Notes: a model not told the origin generated them from the letters alone. A stretch of DNA of 64,000 nucleotides from Secundilactobacillus kimchicus JCM 15530 (GCF_001433995.1 NZ_AZCX01000001.1:1-64000), one strand, 5' to 3'; positions 19,134 to 29,055 are shown, numbered from the stretch's first letter. Numbers and translations are program-made.

Positions 19134-20384
19134 ATGAACCGATGGTTGTTAATTGGAAATGGTGGTCGCGAGTATGTGATTGCCCAAACCCTCGCAAAAA
19201 ATCCTGAAGTGGAAGTGTTCGTAGCGCCAGGTAATCCGGCAATGGCAGATTTAGAGCGGGTGTCGACCGTCGCTATTTTCCCGGAGGAGGTGCAGCGATT
19301 GTTGGCGTTTGCGGTGGACAAACAGGTCCGCTGTACGGTTGTGGGCCCGGAAAAGCCGTTAGCTGATGGACTAGTCGATGCTTTCAGGGCTGCAGGGCTC
19401 ACCATTTTTGGGCCAACCCGTCAAGCAGCTCAGCTGGAGGCTTCCAAGGTTTTTGCTAAAAAAGTTATGGCAGCGGCGGATGTTAAAACGGCGGATTATC
19501 AACAATTTACGGACTTAGAAAAAGCAAAAAGTTACCTTAACCAAATAAAATACCCCCAAGTTCTAAAAGCCAACGGCTTAGCTGGAGGCAAAGGGGTTGT
19601 GATCGCACAGTCGTTCAAGGAGGCAGAGACTGCCCTTGAGGAAATTTCACAACTGGCTGGCCCATTTGAATTGCTAGTTGAGACGTTTTTGGAAGGCCAA
19701 GAATTTTCGGCTTTTGCGTTGGTCAACGGTCGTCAAGCAGTTTTGATGCCGTTAGCTCAAGATCATAAACGGCTTCGAGATGGGGATGAGGGTCCCAACA
19801 CCGGTGGTATGGGAGCTTACAGCCCACTACCACAATTCCCATCAGAAACCGCCTCACAGGTCATGACGACAGTGATTCAACCGGTGATTGACCAACTGGC
19901 TGCGATGGGGGCGCCGTTTGTGGGTTTCTTGTATGCTGGGTTAATTGCAACAAGTGAGGGTTTGAAAGTCATTGAGTTTAATGTGCGAATGGGGGACCCG
20001 GAAACTCAGGTTGTCCTGCCCCAACTGCAAACTGACCTGGGTGCGGCGATTCTAACGCTTTTGGGTGGGCAAAAGCCCCGCCTTGATTGGCAATCTGACA
20101 GCATCTATCTGGGAACGGTGATTGCGAGTGCCGGTTATCCCAGAAACGGGAAAGATGGCGTTGCATTACCGGGGATTACGGCTGCGGATGCCATGGTTAG
20201 TTATGCCGGGGTAACCACCAAAAATTCAAAATGGGTGAGTCATGGCGGTCGGGTTATGATGGTGACGGTGAAAGCCCCGTCCGTATTAGCCGCCCAGAAA
20301 CGAGTGAATCAAATTTTGGACCATAATGTCGATCAGCAAGCCTACACTTGGCGTCATGATATCGGACACAGCGCCATTTCATAG
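19134..20384 (+). CDS. purD: Phosphoribosylamine-glycine ligase
   Basis: ATP-grasp enzyme that makes GAR from phosphoribosylamine, glycine and ATP; 416 aa. The N-terminal GNGGRE motif (residues 7-12) is followed by YVIAQ where many homologues have HAIA-type residues. The central KANGLAGGKGVV and HKRLRDGDEGPNTGGMGAYSP motifs are typical. ATG 19134 is chosen because GGGGG (19121-19125) fits it; ATG 19119 sits too close to GAGG. It is the last gene of the operon and a terminator follows. purB and purA are not in this window. Confidence 0.96.
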   Translation: MNRWLLIGNGGREYVIAQTLAKNPEVEVFVAPGNPAMADLERVSTVAIFPEEVQRLLAFAVDKQVRCTVVGPEKPLADGLVDAFRAAGLTIFGPTRQAAQLEASKVFAKKVMAAADVKTADYQQFTDLEKAKSYLNQIKYPQVLKANGLAGGKGVVIAQSFKEAETALEEISQLAGPFELLVETFLEGQEFSAFALVNGRQAVLMPLAQDHKRLRDGDEGPNTGGMGAYSPLPQFPSETASQVMTTVIQPVIDQLAAMGAPFVGFLYAGLIATSEGLKVIEFNVRMGDPETQVVLPQLQTDLGAAILTLLGGQKPRLDWQSDSIYLGTVIASAGYPRNGKDGVALPGITAADAMVSYAGVTTKNSKWVSHGGRVMMVTVKAPSVLAAQKRVNQILDHNVDQQAYTWRHDIGHSAIS

Positions 20385-20390
20385 ATCCTC

Positions 20391-20430
20391 AAAAAAAGCC
20401 TCTGACAAGAAAGTTCGTCAGAGGCTTTTA
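20391..20430. terminator. Bidirectional terminator after the pur operon
   Basis: AAAAGCCTCTGAC / GTCAGAGGCTTTT stem with a 10-nt loop, between convergent purD and the DUF915 hydrolase gene. Confidence 0.92.
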
Positions 20431-20431
20431 A

Positions 20432-21331
20432 CTAACGCTGCCAAATCCAATTCAACAGTGCTTTATTGACTTCTAGATTGTGAGCGTGCAACCGACTATG
20501 TTGCGCATCTGGTCCGGTAATTTTTTGCGTTTTGTAAGCGGCAACCCGGTTTTCAAGAAGGTAACCGAGCGACAGCGCCGACACATTTGTCACAACGCCA
20601 TCGGAGTCAGAACCATCGTCTAGATCGCCATAAATATTTAGGACTTTTGCTTGCTTGGGGAACCGGTGAGCTAAGCGCATGAGCAAGCGATATTCTGGAT
20701 GTAAAATGGCTGGTCGGCCATCGTCATTTAACCGATTTTCGTTGGGATAATCGTCCCATAGGCGACTCAAAGGCGGATATAATGGCTGATTGGACTTGTG
20801 ATTGTCGATAATACCGTCGTATGGCCCCGCAATTAGGACCGCTCTGTTCAATCTGGGATAGCTAATGTTGTTTCCAACCAGCATATTGTAGTAGGTCCAA
20901 GCATACGCGCCCATCGAGTGACCAACAGCGTTATATTGCGTGACGCCGTAACTATCATGAAGCGTTCGCATGACGGTTTTTAACCATTGGGCGTTTCGAA
21001 ATTCACCGGCCCGGTTATTATCGAAGATGACTTGAATAATTGGGTTGCGCATTCTTGCGTTCAGTCGGCCGCGAATTTTTAACGTCCCATTGTTTCGCAC
21101 GTGGATGACCATTGTTCGTTTCGCCACGTGAATTTGTTCTGCCGAATCAATTAGTGGAAGTTCAGCTAGTCCGCTACTAGACCAACCATGGACAAAAATG
21201 GTCGGGGTGTTTGAGGAGACGAAGTGTTTTTTGACGTAGTCTGCTTGCCGATGCTGGGCAAACAACGTGCCAAGCACCAAACCAATCATCAGACTGATGA
21301 TAATGGCAATCAGTAGTTTTCGACTTTTCAA
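20432..21331 (-). CDS. DUF915-type alpha/beta hydrolase, membrane-anchored or secreted
   Basis: 299 aa with an N-terminal hydrophobic helix (residues 5-25, no lipobox), so it is likely anchored to or exported across the membrane. The alpha/beta-hydrolase features are the FVHGWSSSG oxyanion region (about residues 46-54), the nucleophile elbow GHSMG (about residue 138) and a C-terminal QHSRLH that supplies the His. The DUF915 family is common in lactobacilli and its natural substrate is unknown. The start is TTG 21331 with GAGGAGG about 9 nt upstream. It is monocistronic. Confidence 0.85.
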   Translation of the reverse strand: MKSRKLLIAIIISLMIGLVLGTLFAQHRQADYVKKHFVSSNTPTIFVHGWSSSGLAELPLIDSAEQIHVAKRTMVIHVRNNGTLKIRGRLNARMRNPIIQVIFDNNRAGEFRNAQWLKTVMRTLHDSYGVTQYNAVGHSMGAYAWTYYNMLVGNNISYPRLNRAVLIAGPYDGIIDNHKSNQPLYPPLSRLWDDYPNENRLNDDGRPAILHPEYRLLMRLAHRFPKQAKVLNIYGDLDDGSDSDGVVTNVSALSLGYLLENRVAAYKTQKITGPDAQHSRLHAHNLEVNKALLNWIWQR

Positions 21332-21499
21332 GCGTGACTTCCTCCTCTTTTACAACAATAGGCTTATTATAACAGAGAATCAGCGGGAGGTTTTAAAAGG
21401 AAAGGTAAAAACTGGTCAGAGACTGATTGATTCGCGTCCGGTTGTTTGACCTGATATACTATTAGTAGAACCACCAAAAAACCGAATGGAGGAATCATT

Positions 21500-22063
21500 A
21501 TGACAATTGGGATCATTATTGCGGTTGTTGTCGTCTTATTGGTGATTGTTTATATTAGCCTTTACAACGGCCTGATTAAAGCCCGGACGTACGTACAAGA
21601 ATCGTGGAGCCAGATTGACGTTCAATTAAAACGGCGTAACGATTTAATCCCTAACTTGATTGAAACAGTTAAGGGATACAGCCACTATGAGCAAAGTACC
21701 TTACAAAAGGTGACCGAATTACGAAATCAACTGATTAACACGCCGAGCGGTGATCATCAGCAGGCGATGGCTGTTTCGGATCAATTATCGAATACCTTGA
21801 AAAGTATTTTTGCGGTTGGTGAAGCCTATCCAGACTTGAAGGCTGACCAAGAGTACAGTCGCTTGATGGAAGAATTGACCAACACCGAAAATAAAATTGC
21901 TTACTCGCGTCAACTTTATAATTCAAGTGTGGCTAGTTTGAACATGAAACTACAATCGTTCCCAAGCAATATCGTGGGTTCGATGCACCATTTCCAACAA
22001 GCCGATTACCTTGAAGTACCGGAAGAAGAAAAGACAGCACCAAAAGTTTCCTTCGACAAGTAA
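21500..22063 (+). CDS. lemA: LemA family protein
   Basis: 187 aa with one N-terminal membrane helix (residues 4-24) followed by a helical domain. The conserved [20 protein letters not shown] segment (residues 34-53) is the LemA signature. The role is unknown, but lemA commonly precedes htpX in Gram-positive bacteria, as here with a 13-nt gap, so the pair is probably one operon linked to membrane-protein quality control. ATG 21500 follows GGAGG. A -10-like TATACT lies at 21455-21460. Confidence 0.93.
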   Translation: MTIGIIIAVVVVLLVIVYISLYNGLIKARTYVQESWSQIDVQLKRRNDLIPNLIETVKGYSHYEQSTLQKVTELRNQLINTPSGDHQQAMAVSDQLSNTLKSIFAVGEAYPDLKADQEYSRLMEELTNTENKIAYSRQLYNSSVASLNMKLQSFPSNIVGSMHHFQQADYLEVPEEEKTAPKVSFDK

Positions 22064-22076
22064 GGGGGCGACTTAA

Positions 22077-22964
22077 TTGCTGTTCGATCAAATTGCGCAA
22101 AACAAGCGTCGTACCATTTACGTTTTAATTGGTTTTTGTTTGCTCGTGATGGCAGTTGGTGCCGCCGTTGGTTATACGTTTTATAATAGTGCGCCTGGCG
22201 GGTTAATCGCCGCCGTTATTTTAGCTGTTGGCTATAGTGCAGTGATGATTGGTAACTCGACCAATGTTGTGATGAAAATGAATCATGCTCACGAAATTTC
22301 TGGTACCAATCAATATCTCGATTTACAACATATTGTTGAAGATATGGCTTTGGTGGCTAGGGTGCCAGTACCAAAAGTGTATGTGATTGACGACGAGAGT
22401 CCCAACGCCTTTGCGACAGGAAACAACCCTCAGCATGCAGCTGTGGCAGCTACCACAGGCTTGCTGTCGAAACTAAACCGAGAAGAGTTAGAGGGCGTTA
22501 TGGCTCATGAAATGACGCACGTGCGAAATTACGATATTCGGTTGCAAACGATAGCACTCGCGTTGGCAGCGGTTATTGGGATTTTGGTGAATTTTGCAAC
22601 GCACTTCTTTTGGTTTGGTAACCGTAAATCCGATTCAAAAAGTGGCCCCTTTGAGGCCATCATGATGGTCGTTTCTTTGATTTTGGTCATTTTAGGACCA
22701 ATTGCGGCAACAATTGCTCAGCTGGCGCTTTCTCGTAACCGGGAGTACTTGGCAGACGCCGGCGCCGTTGAACTAACTCGGAATCCACAGGGACTCATTG
22801 ATGCGCTAAACGTTATTTCAGATAGTGCCCCAATGAAAGCAGCTGATGCTAGCAGCGCGGCCTTGTATATTGCTGATCCGTTTAAAAAGAAGCGATCGTG
22901 GCAACATTTATTCGATACTCATCCGGCAACGGCTGACCGTATTGCCCGTCTTCAAAAAATGTGA
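22077..22964 (+). CDS. htpX: Membrane zinc metalloprotease HtpX
   Basis: Integral membrane M48 peptidase, 295 aa. The zinc motif HEMTH (about residues 144-148) and the downstream [13 protein letters not shown] segment, which gives the third zinc ligand Glu, are intact. Two hydrophobic hairpins, at about residues 15-60 and 155-225, are the membrane helices. The family degrades damaged membrane proteins. The start is TTG 22077 with AAGGGGG upstream. It is the second gene of lemA-htpX and a terminator follows. Confidence 0.95.
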   Translation: MLFDQIAQNKRRTIYVLIGFCLLVMAVGAAVGYTFYNSAPGGLIAAVILAVGYSAVMIGNSTNVVMKMNHAHEISGTNQYLDLQHIVEDMALVARVPVPKVYVIDDESPNAFATGNNPQHAAVAATTGLLSKLNREELEGVMAHEMTHVRNYDIRLQTIALALAAVIGILVNFATHFFWFGNRKSDSKSGPFEAIMMVVSLILVILGPIAATIAQLALSRNREYLADAGAVELTRNPQGLIDALNVISDSAPMKAADASSAALYIADPFKKKRSWQHLFDTHPATADRIARLQKM

Positions 22965-22989
22965 GCGATGGCTTCATGAGTCGGTCAGT

Positions 22990-23024
22990 AAAAACGACCT
23001 GCAATTTTTTGCAGGTCGTTTTTT
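22990..23024. terminator. Bidirectional terminator after htpX
   Basis: AAAAACGACCTGCAA / TTGCAGGTCGTTTTTT hairpin between convergent htpX and the broken acyltransferase. Confidence 0.92.
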
Positions 23025-23035
23025 ACATTAAATGG

Positions 23036-24050
23036 TTATAGTGGCGCTGATTGTGGAAGGCGAATTGGCTGGGTAAAATGCCCCAATTTTCGTCGCAACC
23101 AGGATAGGCCAATTGGAATGATTAGGCCAATGATGATTTGCAACGGTAACGCATTGAGGTTGAGTTGGGAACATAGGTCAAATAAGGCTTTGTGAAAAAG
23201 CATGATGCTTAGACTGTGGCGGCCCATGATGGTTAAGAGTGGCTTTAACGCCGTCATAGAGCACCATTTAGCTACCCAAAATACAATCAAACAGCTGGTT
23301 AATGGCACGGTTAACAGAATTAACGCCGATGGCCAACCACCGGTTTCAATCAAGTGGGATTTCAATGACAGGCTAAAGGGTAATTGGCCGCTTAATTTGA
23401 GAATGACCGCGCCGGTTGTTACGCCGGCGGCTCCCAACAGTGGCAAAACGTTGGTCAGCGGTTTAATGTGCGGATGGTGAAACCATTCGTAACCGATTAA
23501 CGTAAAAAACGTGGTGAGAAGCACGATATCGGCATCCCAGGGCAAGGTTTGTGTGCCTTGAAACCAAACGGAAACTTTATCATAAGTGCAGCCCAAGAGC
23601 AGGCCGGCGACCGCGATAATGAGGCGCCATCGTCGCTTTTGAATCGTTGAAATGATAGTGACCACCATCAGTAAAGTGAGCACATAGACGTTGATGAACC
23701 ACATCGTTGTCGTATAGCCAGTGAGCGTCCGGCCACCAATCAGCAGACTGGCTAGTTGCTGGATTGTGGCCGGACCAGTCGGTTTGATGAACAGCCCGAC
23801 TCAAAAGGACTAATAAAAGGCCCACTGCAAAGTAGGTCGCCAGCTGCGGTTGGATTCGTCGCTTTATGAAATGACCGATTTGCCGGCGATTGATCGGTTT
23901 TAAAAAGAAGCCGCCAATGATGAAAAACATTGGCATGTGCCACCAATAAATCAATTGTGTTGTCAATCCACTAGGCAGAATATGACCAACGACGACCGCA
24001 ATAATCCCCAGTGCTTTTGCGACGTCGATCCATTCGATTCGTTCGTGCAT
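23036..24050 (-). pseudogene. Acyltransferase family 3 membrane protein, frameshifted
   Basis: Read as one gene this would be about 338 aa, the usual size of a family-3 acyltransferase (the fucose 4-O-acetylase-like group that acylates cell-surface sugars). The N-terminal part from ATG 24050 has WIDVAKALGIIAVVVGH and the HMPMFFIIGGFF motif. The membrane helices then continue in another frame through GRTLTGYTTTMWFINVY to the end at 23036. The switch needs one base skipped between about 23752 and 23795, where the first frame runs into non-family sequence. The causes could be a true mutation, a sequencing error or, less likely, programmed frameshifting; there is no obvious slippery site. Confidence 0.8.
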
Positions 24051-24263
24051 GAGCATCACCTCGTTTTTATTAAGGTGGCATAGCATTATCGTACGAAAAA
24101 AATGTCGCGATTCTGTGAATTTTTTTTAAGAGGTTTATAAAGTTTATCAAGTTTTTCTAAACGAACGGCTTAAGCTTTCATAAATTCAATTGCGTCTTGT
24201 GAACTTTCATATTAAAATTGTTTAGGAATTTAAAAAGTAGGAACGAAAGCAGGGGTATCAAAC

Positions 24264-25928
24264 ATGACGCGCATGTCGAAAAGTGGCGGCACCATCAGTG
24301 ATCCAATCAGTGCTCAGGATCAAATGGTGAAAGGGTCAGCCTGGATGACGGCCGGGAGTATTTTGTCTCGAATCTTAGGTGCCATCTACATCATTCCTTG
24401 GGGAATTTGGTTTGGTCAATTCTTTCTTCAAGGAAACGCCCTCTATGGAAAGGGTTACAATATTTACAGCTTCTTTTTAATCGTCGCGATTGCAGGGATT
24501 CCGTCCGCCATTGCGAAGCAAGTTGCCCATTATAATGCGATGAACGAGTATGGAGTTGGCTTTCGAATTTATAAACACGGCTTCGTTTTAGCTTTTTTAA
24601 CCGGCGTTATTTGTGCCAGTTTATTATACTTTGGTGCGCCGCTGTTAGATGGGGGCGACGCTCGGGTGATTCCGGTCCTTCATTCTTTAGCTTGGGCCGT
24701 CTTGATTATTCCAACGATGAGTTTAACCCGGGGGTTCTTCCAAGGGTATCAACAAATGGCCCCGTCTGCCATTTCTCAATTTGTTGAACAGTTAGCCCGA
24801 GTGGCTTACATGCTGATTACGGCGTTTATTATCATGCGAGTGCTCCATGGCAGTTGGATTACAGCGGTCTCACAATCAACGTTTGCAGCGTTTATCGGGG
24901 CCGTCGCAGGATTACTGACGCTAGTTTGGTATTATTACCGCAACCGAGCGACCTTTAATACCTTAAGAGCCAATAGTAATAATCAGATTGTGGTTCCTGC
25001 TAAGCAGTTGTATCAAGAAATTTTGCAGCAAGCGCTGCCCTTTGTCGTTTTAGGGGCCGGGATCACCATCTTTCAATTAATTGACCAATATACATTTTTT
25101 GACATTATGCGCGGCGTTGGTGTGACGTCACAGGTCATCTTAAACGATATGTTTGCGTTATTTAGTGTTAACGCAAACAAGCTAATTATGATTACGGTGT
25201 CCCTTGCCTCAGCGCTGGCCATTACGGCGGTACCGCTATTGTCTGAGGCGTTTACCAAAGGCGACTTACGAGATGTTAGCAAGCAAATCACGAATGCTAT
25301 TTTATTGTTTGAATTTGTCATGATTCCAAGTGCGTTAGGGATGGCTGCCATTGCCCATCCGCTAAATATTTTGTTTTACGGGACGGCTCATAAAGAGCTC
25401 GCGGCTGCGGTTTTGGCTTTTTCATCTTTCATGTCAATTGTCTTGGGGCTATTTACGGTCACATCGGCGATCATGCAAGGTATTTCGCAAAATAAGCGCG
25501 CCGTTCGATATTTTCTGATTGGAACGGTGGTTAAATTGGTCTTCCAGTGGCCATGTGTGCACTACTTGGGGATCTTTGGCCCATTGGTTGCGACAGCGTT
25601 CGGCTTTATTGTCGCTAATGCCTTAATTTTAGGCTGGCTGAACCAAGAATTTGGCGTGAACTACAGCGAGATTGCCAAGAAGACGAATGGTATCTTGGTT
25701 TTTTCAATTGGGATGTTTATTGTAACCACGATTCTGGTTAAGTTGTTCAGCTGGGGCCTAGGGTTATTTATGGTCGTAGACTCTCGCGGCGGTAGTGTTC
25801 CGGTAGTGGCGCTATCGGTTGCAATTGGTGGTTTCTTGTACGTTTACCTTGTTTTGAAGACCCGGTTGGCTGATACTGTTTTAGGTAGTCGGACCAGTCG
25901 GCTGCGAACCATGTTGCATATTCGTTAA
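24264..25928 (+). CDS. MOP-superfamily polysaccharide flippase (MurJ/SpoVB-like)
   Basis: A 554-aa membrane protein with 14 predicted helices, related to the putative polysaccharide biosynthesis proteins of Firmicutes. It carries the N-terminal MVKGSAWMTAGSILSRILGA segment (residues 23-42) typical of SpoVB/YtgP-type lipid-linked saccharide flippases. In lactobacilli the YtgP/MurJ-like member is the likely lipid II flippase, but paralogues exist, so I leave the symbol empty. ATG 24264 follows AGGGG. It has its own unit, ending in the structured repeat at 25933-26038. The N-terminal cytoplasmic tail of about 20 residues is polar. Confidence 0.88.
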   Translation: MTRMSKSGGTISDPISAQDQMVKGSAWMTAGSILSRILGAIYIIPWGIWFGQFFLQGNALYGKGYNIYSFFLIVAIAGIPSAIAKQVAHYNAMNEYGVGFRIYKHGFVLAFLTGVICASLLYFGAPLLDGGDARVIPVLHSLAWAVLIIPTMSLTRGFFQGYQQMAPSAISQFVEQLARVAYMLITAFIIMRVLHGSWITAVSQSTFAAFIGAVAGLLTLVWYYYRNRATFNTLRANSNNQIVVPAKQLYQEILQQALPFVVLGAGITIFQLIDQYTFFDIMRGVGVTSQVILNDMFALFSVNANKLIMITVSLASALAITAVPLLSEAFTKGDLRDVSKQITNAILLFEFVMIPSALGMAAIAHPLNILFYGTAHKELAAAVLAFSSFMSIVLGLFTVTSAIMQGISQNKRAVRYFLIGTVVKLVFQWPCVHYLGIFGPLVATAFGFIVANALILGWLNQEFGVNYSEIAKKTNGILVFSIGMFIVTTILVKLFSWGLGLFMVVDSRGGSVPVVALSVAIGGFLYVYLVLKTRLADTVLGSRTSRLRTMLHIR

Positions 25929-25932
25929 ATCA

Positions 25933-26038
25933 GCGACCTCAAAAAGGATGCCTTGAGTTTGAGGTGGGCCGTCATAGTTGGACAAAAGTCTCACTATTTT
26001 GGCGCACTTCGTATTCTCTAGGCATCCTTTTTTGTCGC
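25933..26038. terminator. Long structured inverted repeat between convergent genes
   Basis: Outer stem AAAAAGGATGCC (25941-25952) pairs GGCATCCTTTTT (26021-26032), extended by GCGAC (25933-25937) with GTCGC (26034-26038). The loop of about 68 nt holds its own hairpin, ATAGT..GAC AAAA GTC..ACTAT (25974-25997), inside GTG..CC / GG..CAC. A competing stem, CCTCAAA (25937-25943) with TTTGAGG (25958-25964), would break the outer one. The simplest role is a bidirectional terminator for the flippase and nnrD, but the nested, exclusive folds are unusual for one. Confidence 0.6.
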
Positions 26039-26055
26039 AATAGCAGTTGGACTGA

Positions 26056-26886
26056 TTATCGCTTGCTTTGGTGGTCGTGCATGTACGTCGGCAATTGGTG
26101 CATGATTTGGGTGGGGAGGACAACATATTGATGATCAGCTAGGTTGTCAGCAATGTCACTATGGGCATAAACAGCCGCCAAAACGGCATTTTCCCGGTGA
26201 GTAAACTGAGCCGTAAACCCGCCAATCATGCCGGCCAGAGTGTCGCCCATGCCACCGGTTGCTTGTGCTGGCGTCCCGGTGGGGTTCATAAAGCTCCCCT
26301 CGGAGGTATAAATTCGGGTTCGGTGAGATTTGAGCACGACGATTGCGTCTAACTCTTCGCGGACTTTTTCATTAGCTTCGTTTTCTTGGTTATTGATGGG
26401 GATACCAGAGAGCCGTTGCCACTCCATTTGGTGGGGGGTAAAAATCAAGTGAGCGGTAGGCAATGGCAGATCGTTTTCAGCAATCATGGTAATAGCAGAG
26501 CCGTCAATGAGGAGCGTTTGACTGGGCCGAATTGCGTCAAAAACGCCCTTTAGAACGGTCAGGCTATCTGATTCGACCCCTAATCCAGGACCAACCACGA
26601 CCGTATCTGCTGCACTCACCAATTGAGTCAAGGCTTTCTGATTGGTAAATTCAGTTACCATGGCTTCGGGCAAGCGGGCGTGCAGCGGGCCAAAGTTGAC
26701 CACGTCAGTGAGGGTCGTATTTAGGCCCGCACCACTGTACACGCTAGCTTCTGTCGCCATGATAATTGCGCCGCCAAATTGATAGTTACCGCCAACTAAA
26801 CAAACGCGACCAAAAGTACCTTTATGACTGTTAGCTGGACGCAGTCGAATCGTATCAGTGAGAATCTTTTCTGTTAGGGTTTTCAT
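26056..26886 (-). CDS. nnrD: ADP-dependent (S)-NAD(P)H-hydrate dehydratase
   Basis: Repairs hydrated NADH and NADPH, using ADP. A ribokinase-fold protein of 276 aa without the N-terminal epimerase domain found in fused forms. The GGMGDTLAGMIGGF segment near residue 215 holds the catalytic Asp, and FGRVCLVGGNYQFGGA lies at the N-terminus. ATG 26886 is chosen because GGAG lies about 10 nt upstream; GTG 26895 is also in frame. It is monocistronic, converges on the flippase gene and diverges from pepV. Confidence 0.9.
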   Translation of the reverse strand: MKTLTEKILTDTIRLRPANSHKGTFGRVCLVGGNYQFGGAIIMATEASVYSGAGLNTTLTDVVNFGPLHARLPEAMVTEFTNQKALTQLVSAADTVVVGPGLGVESDSLTVLKGVFDAIRPSQTLLIDGSAITMIAENDLPLPTAHLIFTPHQMEWQRLSGIPINNQENEANEKVREELDAIVVLKSHRTRIYTSEGSFMNPTGTPAQATGGMGDTLAGMIGGFTAQFTHRENAVLAAVYAHSDIADNLADHQYVVLPTQIMHQLPTYMHDHQSKR

Positions 26887-27024
26887 TGCCACCACACTCC
26901 ATTTCCAATTCAGTTGTCCACCTCAGTATAGCACCAACAAAAAAACGAGGAAATGTTGTGAATTGCAGGCAAACTATCCCGCATATGATAAACTGGGACT
27001 AGAAAGAATTCAGGAGGGACAAGT

Positions 27025-28437
27025 ATGAGCATTGATTGGAAGAAAGTTGCTGCGGACTATCGCGATGACTACCTTGAAGATTTAAAGCATTTAATTGCGA
27101 TTCAAAGCGTCCGTGATGACGCTAATAAAACGGAAGATGCGCCGTTAGGACCAGGCCCCGCTAAAGCATTACAGGCCTTTTTGAAGATGGCTGAGCGTGA
27201 CGGCTTTGAAACGACCAACCTAGATAACTTAGCCGGGTTTGTTGAATACGGCGAAGGGGCTGAAACAATTGCGATTTTAGCGCACGTCGATGTGATGCCG
27301 GCTGGCGAAGGATGGGCTACAGATCCCTTCACGTTAACTATCAAAGATGGTAACGCCTACGGTCGGGGTACGTCAGACGACAAGGGACCAGCGTTAGCGG
27401 CTTACTATGGATTGAAAATTTTGAAGGACCAAGGCGTTAAGTTAAATAAGAAAGTCCGGTTCATTTTAGGGACTGATGAAGAAAGTAACTGGACGGGAAT
27501 GAACCATTACTTTGAAACCCAACCTGAACCGACAATGGGTTTCTCACCAGATGCAGAATTCCCGTTAATTAATGGTGAAAAAGGTAACGTCAGTTTTACG
27601 CTAGGTGTGAAGGGTGAAAACGCGGGTGACGATTCTTTGAAAGGCTTTGATGCTGGGTTGCGCGAGAACATGGTACCACGTGATGCAACGGCCATTGTCG
27701 AAACCGCAGACAACGAAGCATTAGTCGCCGCTTTCACCGAATTTCTCGACCAAATGCCCGTTGTGGGAGATGTCAAAACTGATGGCGACGGCGTTCATTT
27801 GCACGTTATTGGAAAAGCGGCTCATGGCATGGAACCTAAAAATGGGATCAACGCCGGCACGTACTTGGCTAAATTTTTAAGTCAATTTAACTTTGGCGGT
27901 GATGCTGGCCACTTCCTGGCATTGCTAGGTGGTGCCTTGCACGACGATTCACGGGTCACTAAGCTGGGACTAGCCTTTACTGACGATATCATGGGGGATC
28001 TTACCATGAACGTTGGGGTCATGGATTTTCAAGCTGGCCAAGGTGGCAAGATTGTATTGAACTTCCGTTACCCTAAGGGGATTGGGTCAGATGACCTCCA
28101 AGGCGCTTTGACAAAAGTTGCCGAGGAAAACCAGTTTGACTTACAAAAGGGTCGTGAAATGGTGCCACACTATGTAGCACCGGATGATCCTATCGTAACG
28201 ACGTTGATGGCCACTTATCGCGAATTAACGGGTGAACAGGCGGCTGAACCCGAAGTTGTTGGTGGTGGGACGTATGGTCGGCTTATGAAGCGTGGCGTTG
28301 CTTTTGGTGCGCTATTCCCACACACCGAAGATACGATGCACCAGGTTGATGAATTCCAGCCGGTCAATGATTTGTTGTTGGCAATGGCGATTTATGGTCG
28401 TTCCATTCAGGCTCTTTCAAATGACTTGGCTGACTAA
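27025..28437 (+). CDS. pepV: Dipeptidase PepV (M20 family)
   Basis: Cytoplasmic zinc dipeptidase, 470 aa, that splits a broad range of dipeptides, typical of lactic acid bacteria. The zinc site and catalytic residues can be read in AHVDVMPAGEGW (about residues 90-101), RGTSDDKGP (about 113-121) and the DEESNWTGMNHYF segment (about 153-165). ATG 27025 follows AGGAGGG. A -10-like TATGAT is at 26984-26989. A UspA gene follows 34 nt later with no terminator between, so the two may be one operon. Confidence 0.96.
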   Translation: MSIDWKKVAADYRDDYLEDLKHLIAIQSVRDDANKTEDAPLGPGPAKALQAFLKMAERDGFETTNLDNLAGFVEYGEGAETIAILAHVDVMPAGEGWATDPFTLTIKDGNAYGRGTSDDKGPALAAYYGLKILKDQGVKLNKKVRFILGTDEESNWTGMNHYFETQPEPTMGFSPDAEFPLINGEKGNVSFTLGVKGENAGDDSLKGFDAGLRENMVPRDATAIVETADNEALVAAFTEFLDQMPVVGDVKTDGDGVHLHVIGKAAHGMEPKNGINAGTYLAKFLSQFNFGGDAGHFLALLGGALHDDSRVTKLGLAFTDDIMGDLTMNVGVMDFQAGQGGKIVLNFRYPKGIGSDDLQGALTKVAEENQFDLQKGREMVPHYVAPDDPIVTTLMATYRELTGEQAAEPEVVGGGTYGRLMKRGVAFGALFPHTEDTMHQVDEFQPVNDLLLAMAIYGRSIQALSNDLAD

Positions 28438-28471
28438 GATGTAGCAGAATTGGTTAAAAGGAGGGGTGGTT

Positions 28472-28954
28472 ATGGCTGATCTCAGTGAATACCATCGAAT
28501 TCTCGTCGGTGTCGACGGCTCAAGACAGGCGAAAAAAGCCTACGATAAAGCAGTGGCCGTTGCCAAGCGCAACCAGTCGGTTCTAATCATTGTGAGCGTC
28601 TTAAGTATCAGTAAACTTGTCGGCTTAGGGGCAACTCAAGCCGGATTTGGCGCTGTTGATCAGACTGTTCTGGATGAAGTAAAAGAAAAGATGGACCGGT
28701 TAGTTGCGGACTATCAAAAGCAAGCGATTCAGTCGGGGGTCAGCCAGGTTGAAACCTCGGTAAGCTATGGTAACCCTAAAACTGAGCTGGCCCAAGTACT
28801 CCCCGAAACTTTTAATGCGGACCTTATTATCTTGGGAGCCACAGGTCTTAACGCCGTTCAACGAATGGTCATGGGCTCAAATGCCAGTTACGTTGTTGCT
28901 AACGCTCAGAGTGATGTTTTGATTGTCCGGACGGCTGTTGCCGGGGATGATTAA
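28472..28954 (+). CDS. Universal stress protein (UspA family)
   Basis: 160 aa with the Usp fold. The N-terminal ILVGVDGS and the C-terminal GATGLNAVQRMVMGSNASYV segment (G-x2-G-x9-G-S/N type) fit the ATP-binding subgroup. ATG 28472 is chosen because AGGAGG (28459-28464) is 7 nt upstream; GTG 28466 is in frame but too close. It lies 34 nt after pepV, and a strong terminator follows. Confidence 0.92.
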   Translation: MADLSEYHRILVGVDGSRQAKKAYDKAVAVAKRNQSVLIIVSVLSISKLVGLGATQAGFGAVDQTVLDEVKEKMDRLVADYQKQAIQSGVSQVETSVSYGNPKTELAQVLPETFNADLIILGATGLNAVQRMVMGSNASYVVANAQSDVLIVRTAVAGDD

Positions 28955-29004
28955 TAGGGGTAAAAAAGCCAATTGGCTGACAGTTTTCAGATTAATCTCA
29001 GACT

Positions 29005-29055
29005 AAAAAAGGTGGCGGCCGCTTGATGGATTTTCAAGTGGCCGCCACCTTTTTA
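29005..29055. terminator. Bidirectional terminator
   Basis: A very strong stem of about 20 bp, AAAAAGGTGGCGGCC(GCTTG) / (CAAGT)GGCCGCCACCTTTTT, lies after the uspA gene. About 100 nt of sequence without recognised content (29056-29162) follow before the convergent kinase gene. Confidence 0.93.

Noticed and set aside
23740-23800. Programmed frameshifting in the acyltransferase gene
   Set aside because: No A6/U6-type slippery run, stimulatory ribosome site or stable downstream hairpin was seen; mutation or sequence error is simpler.
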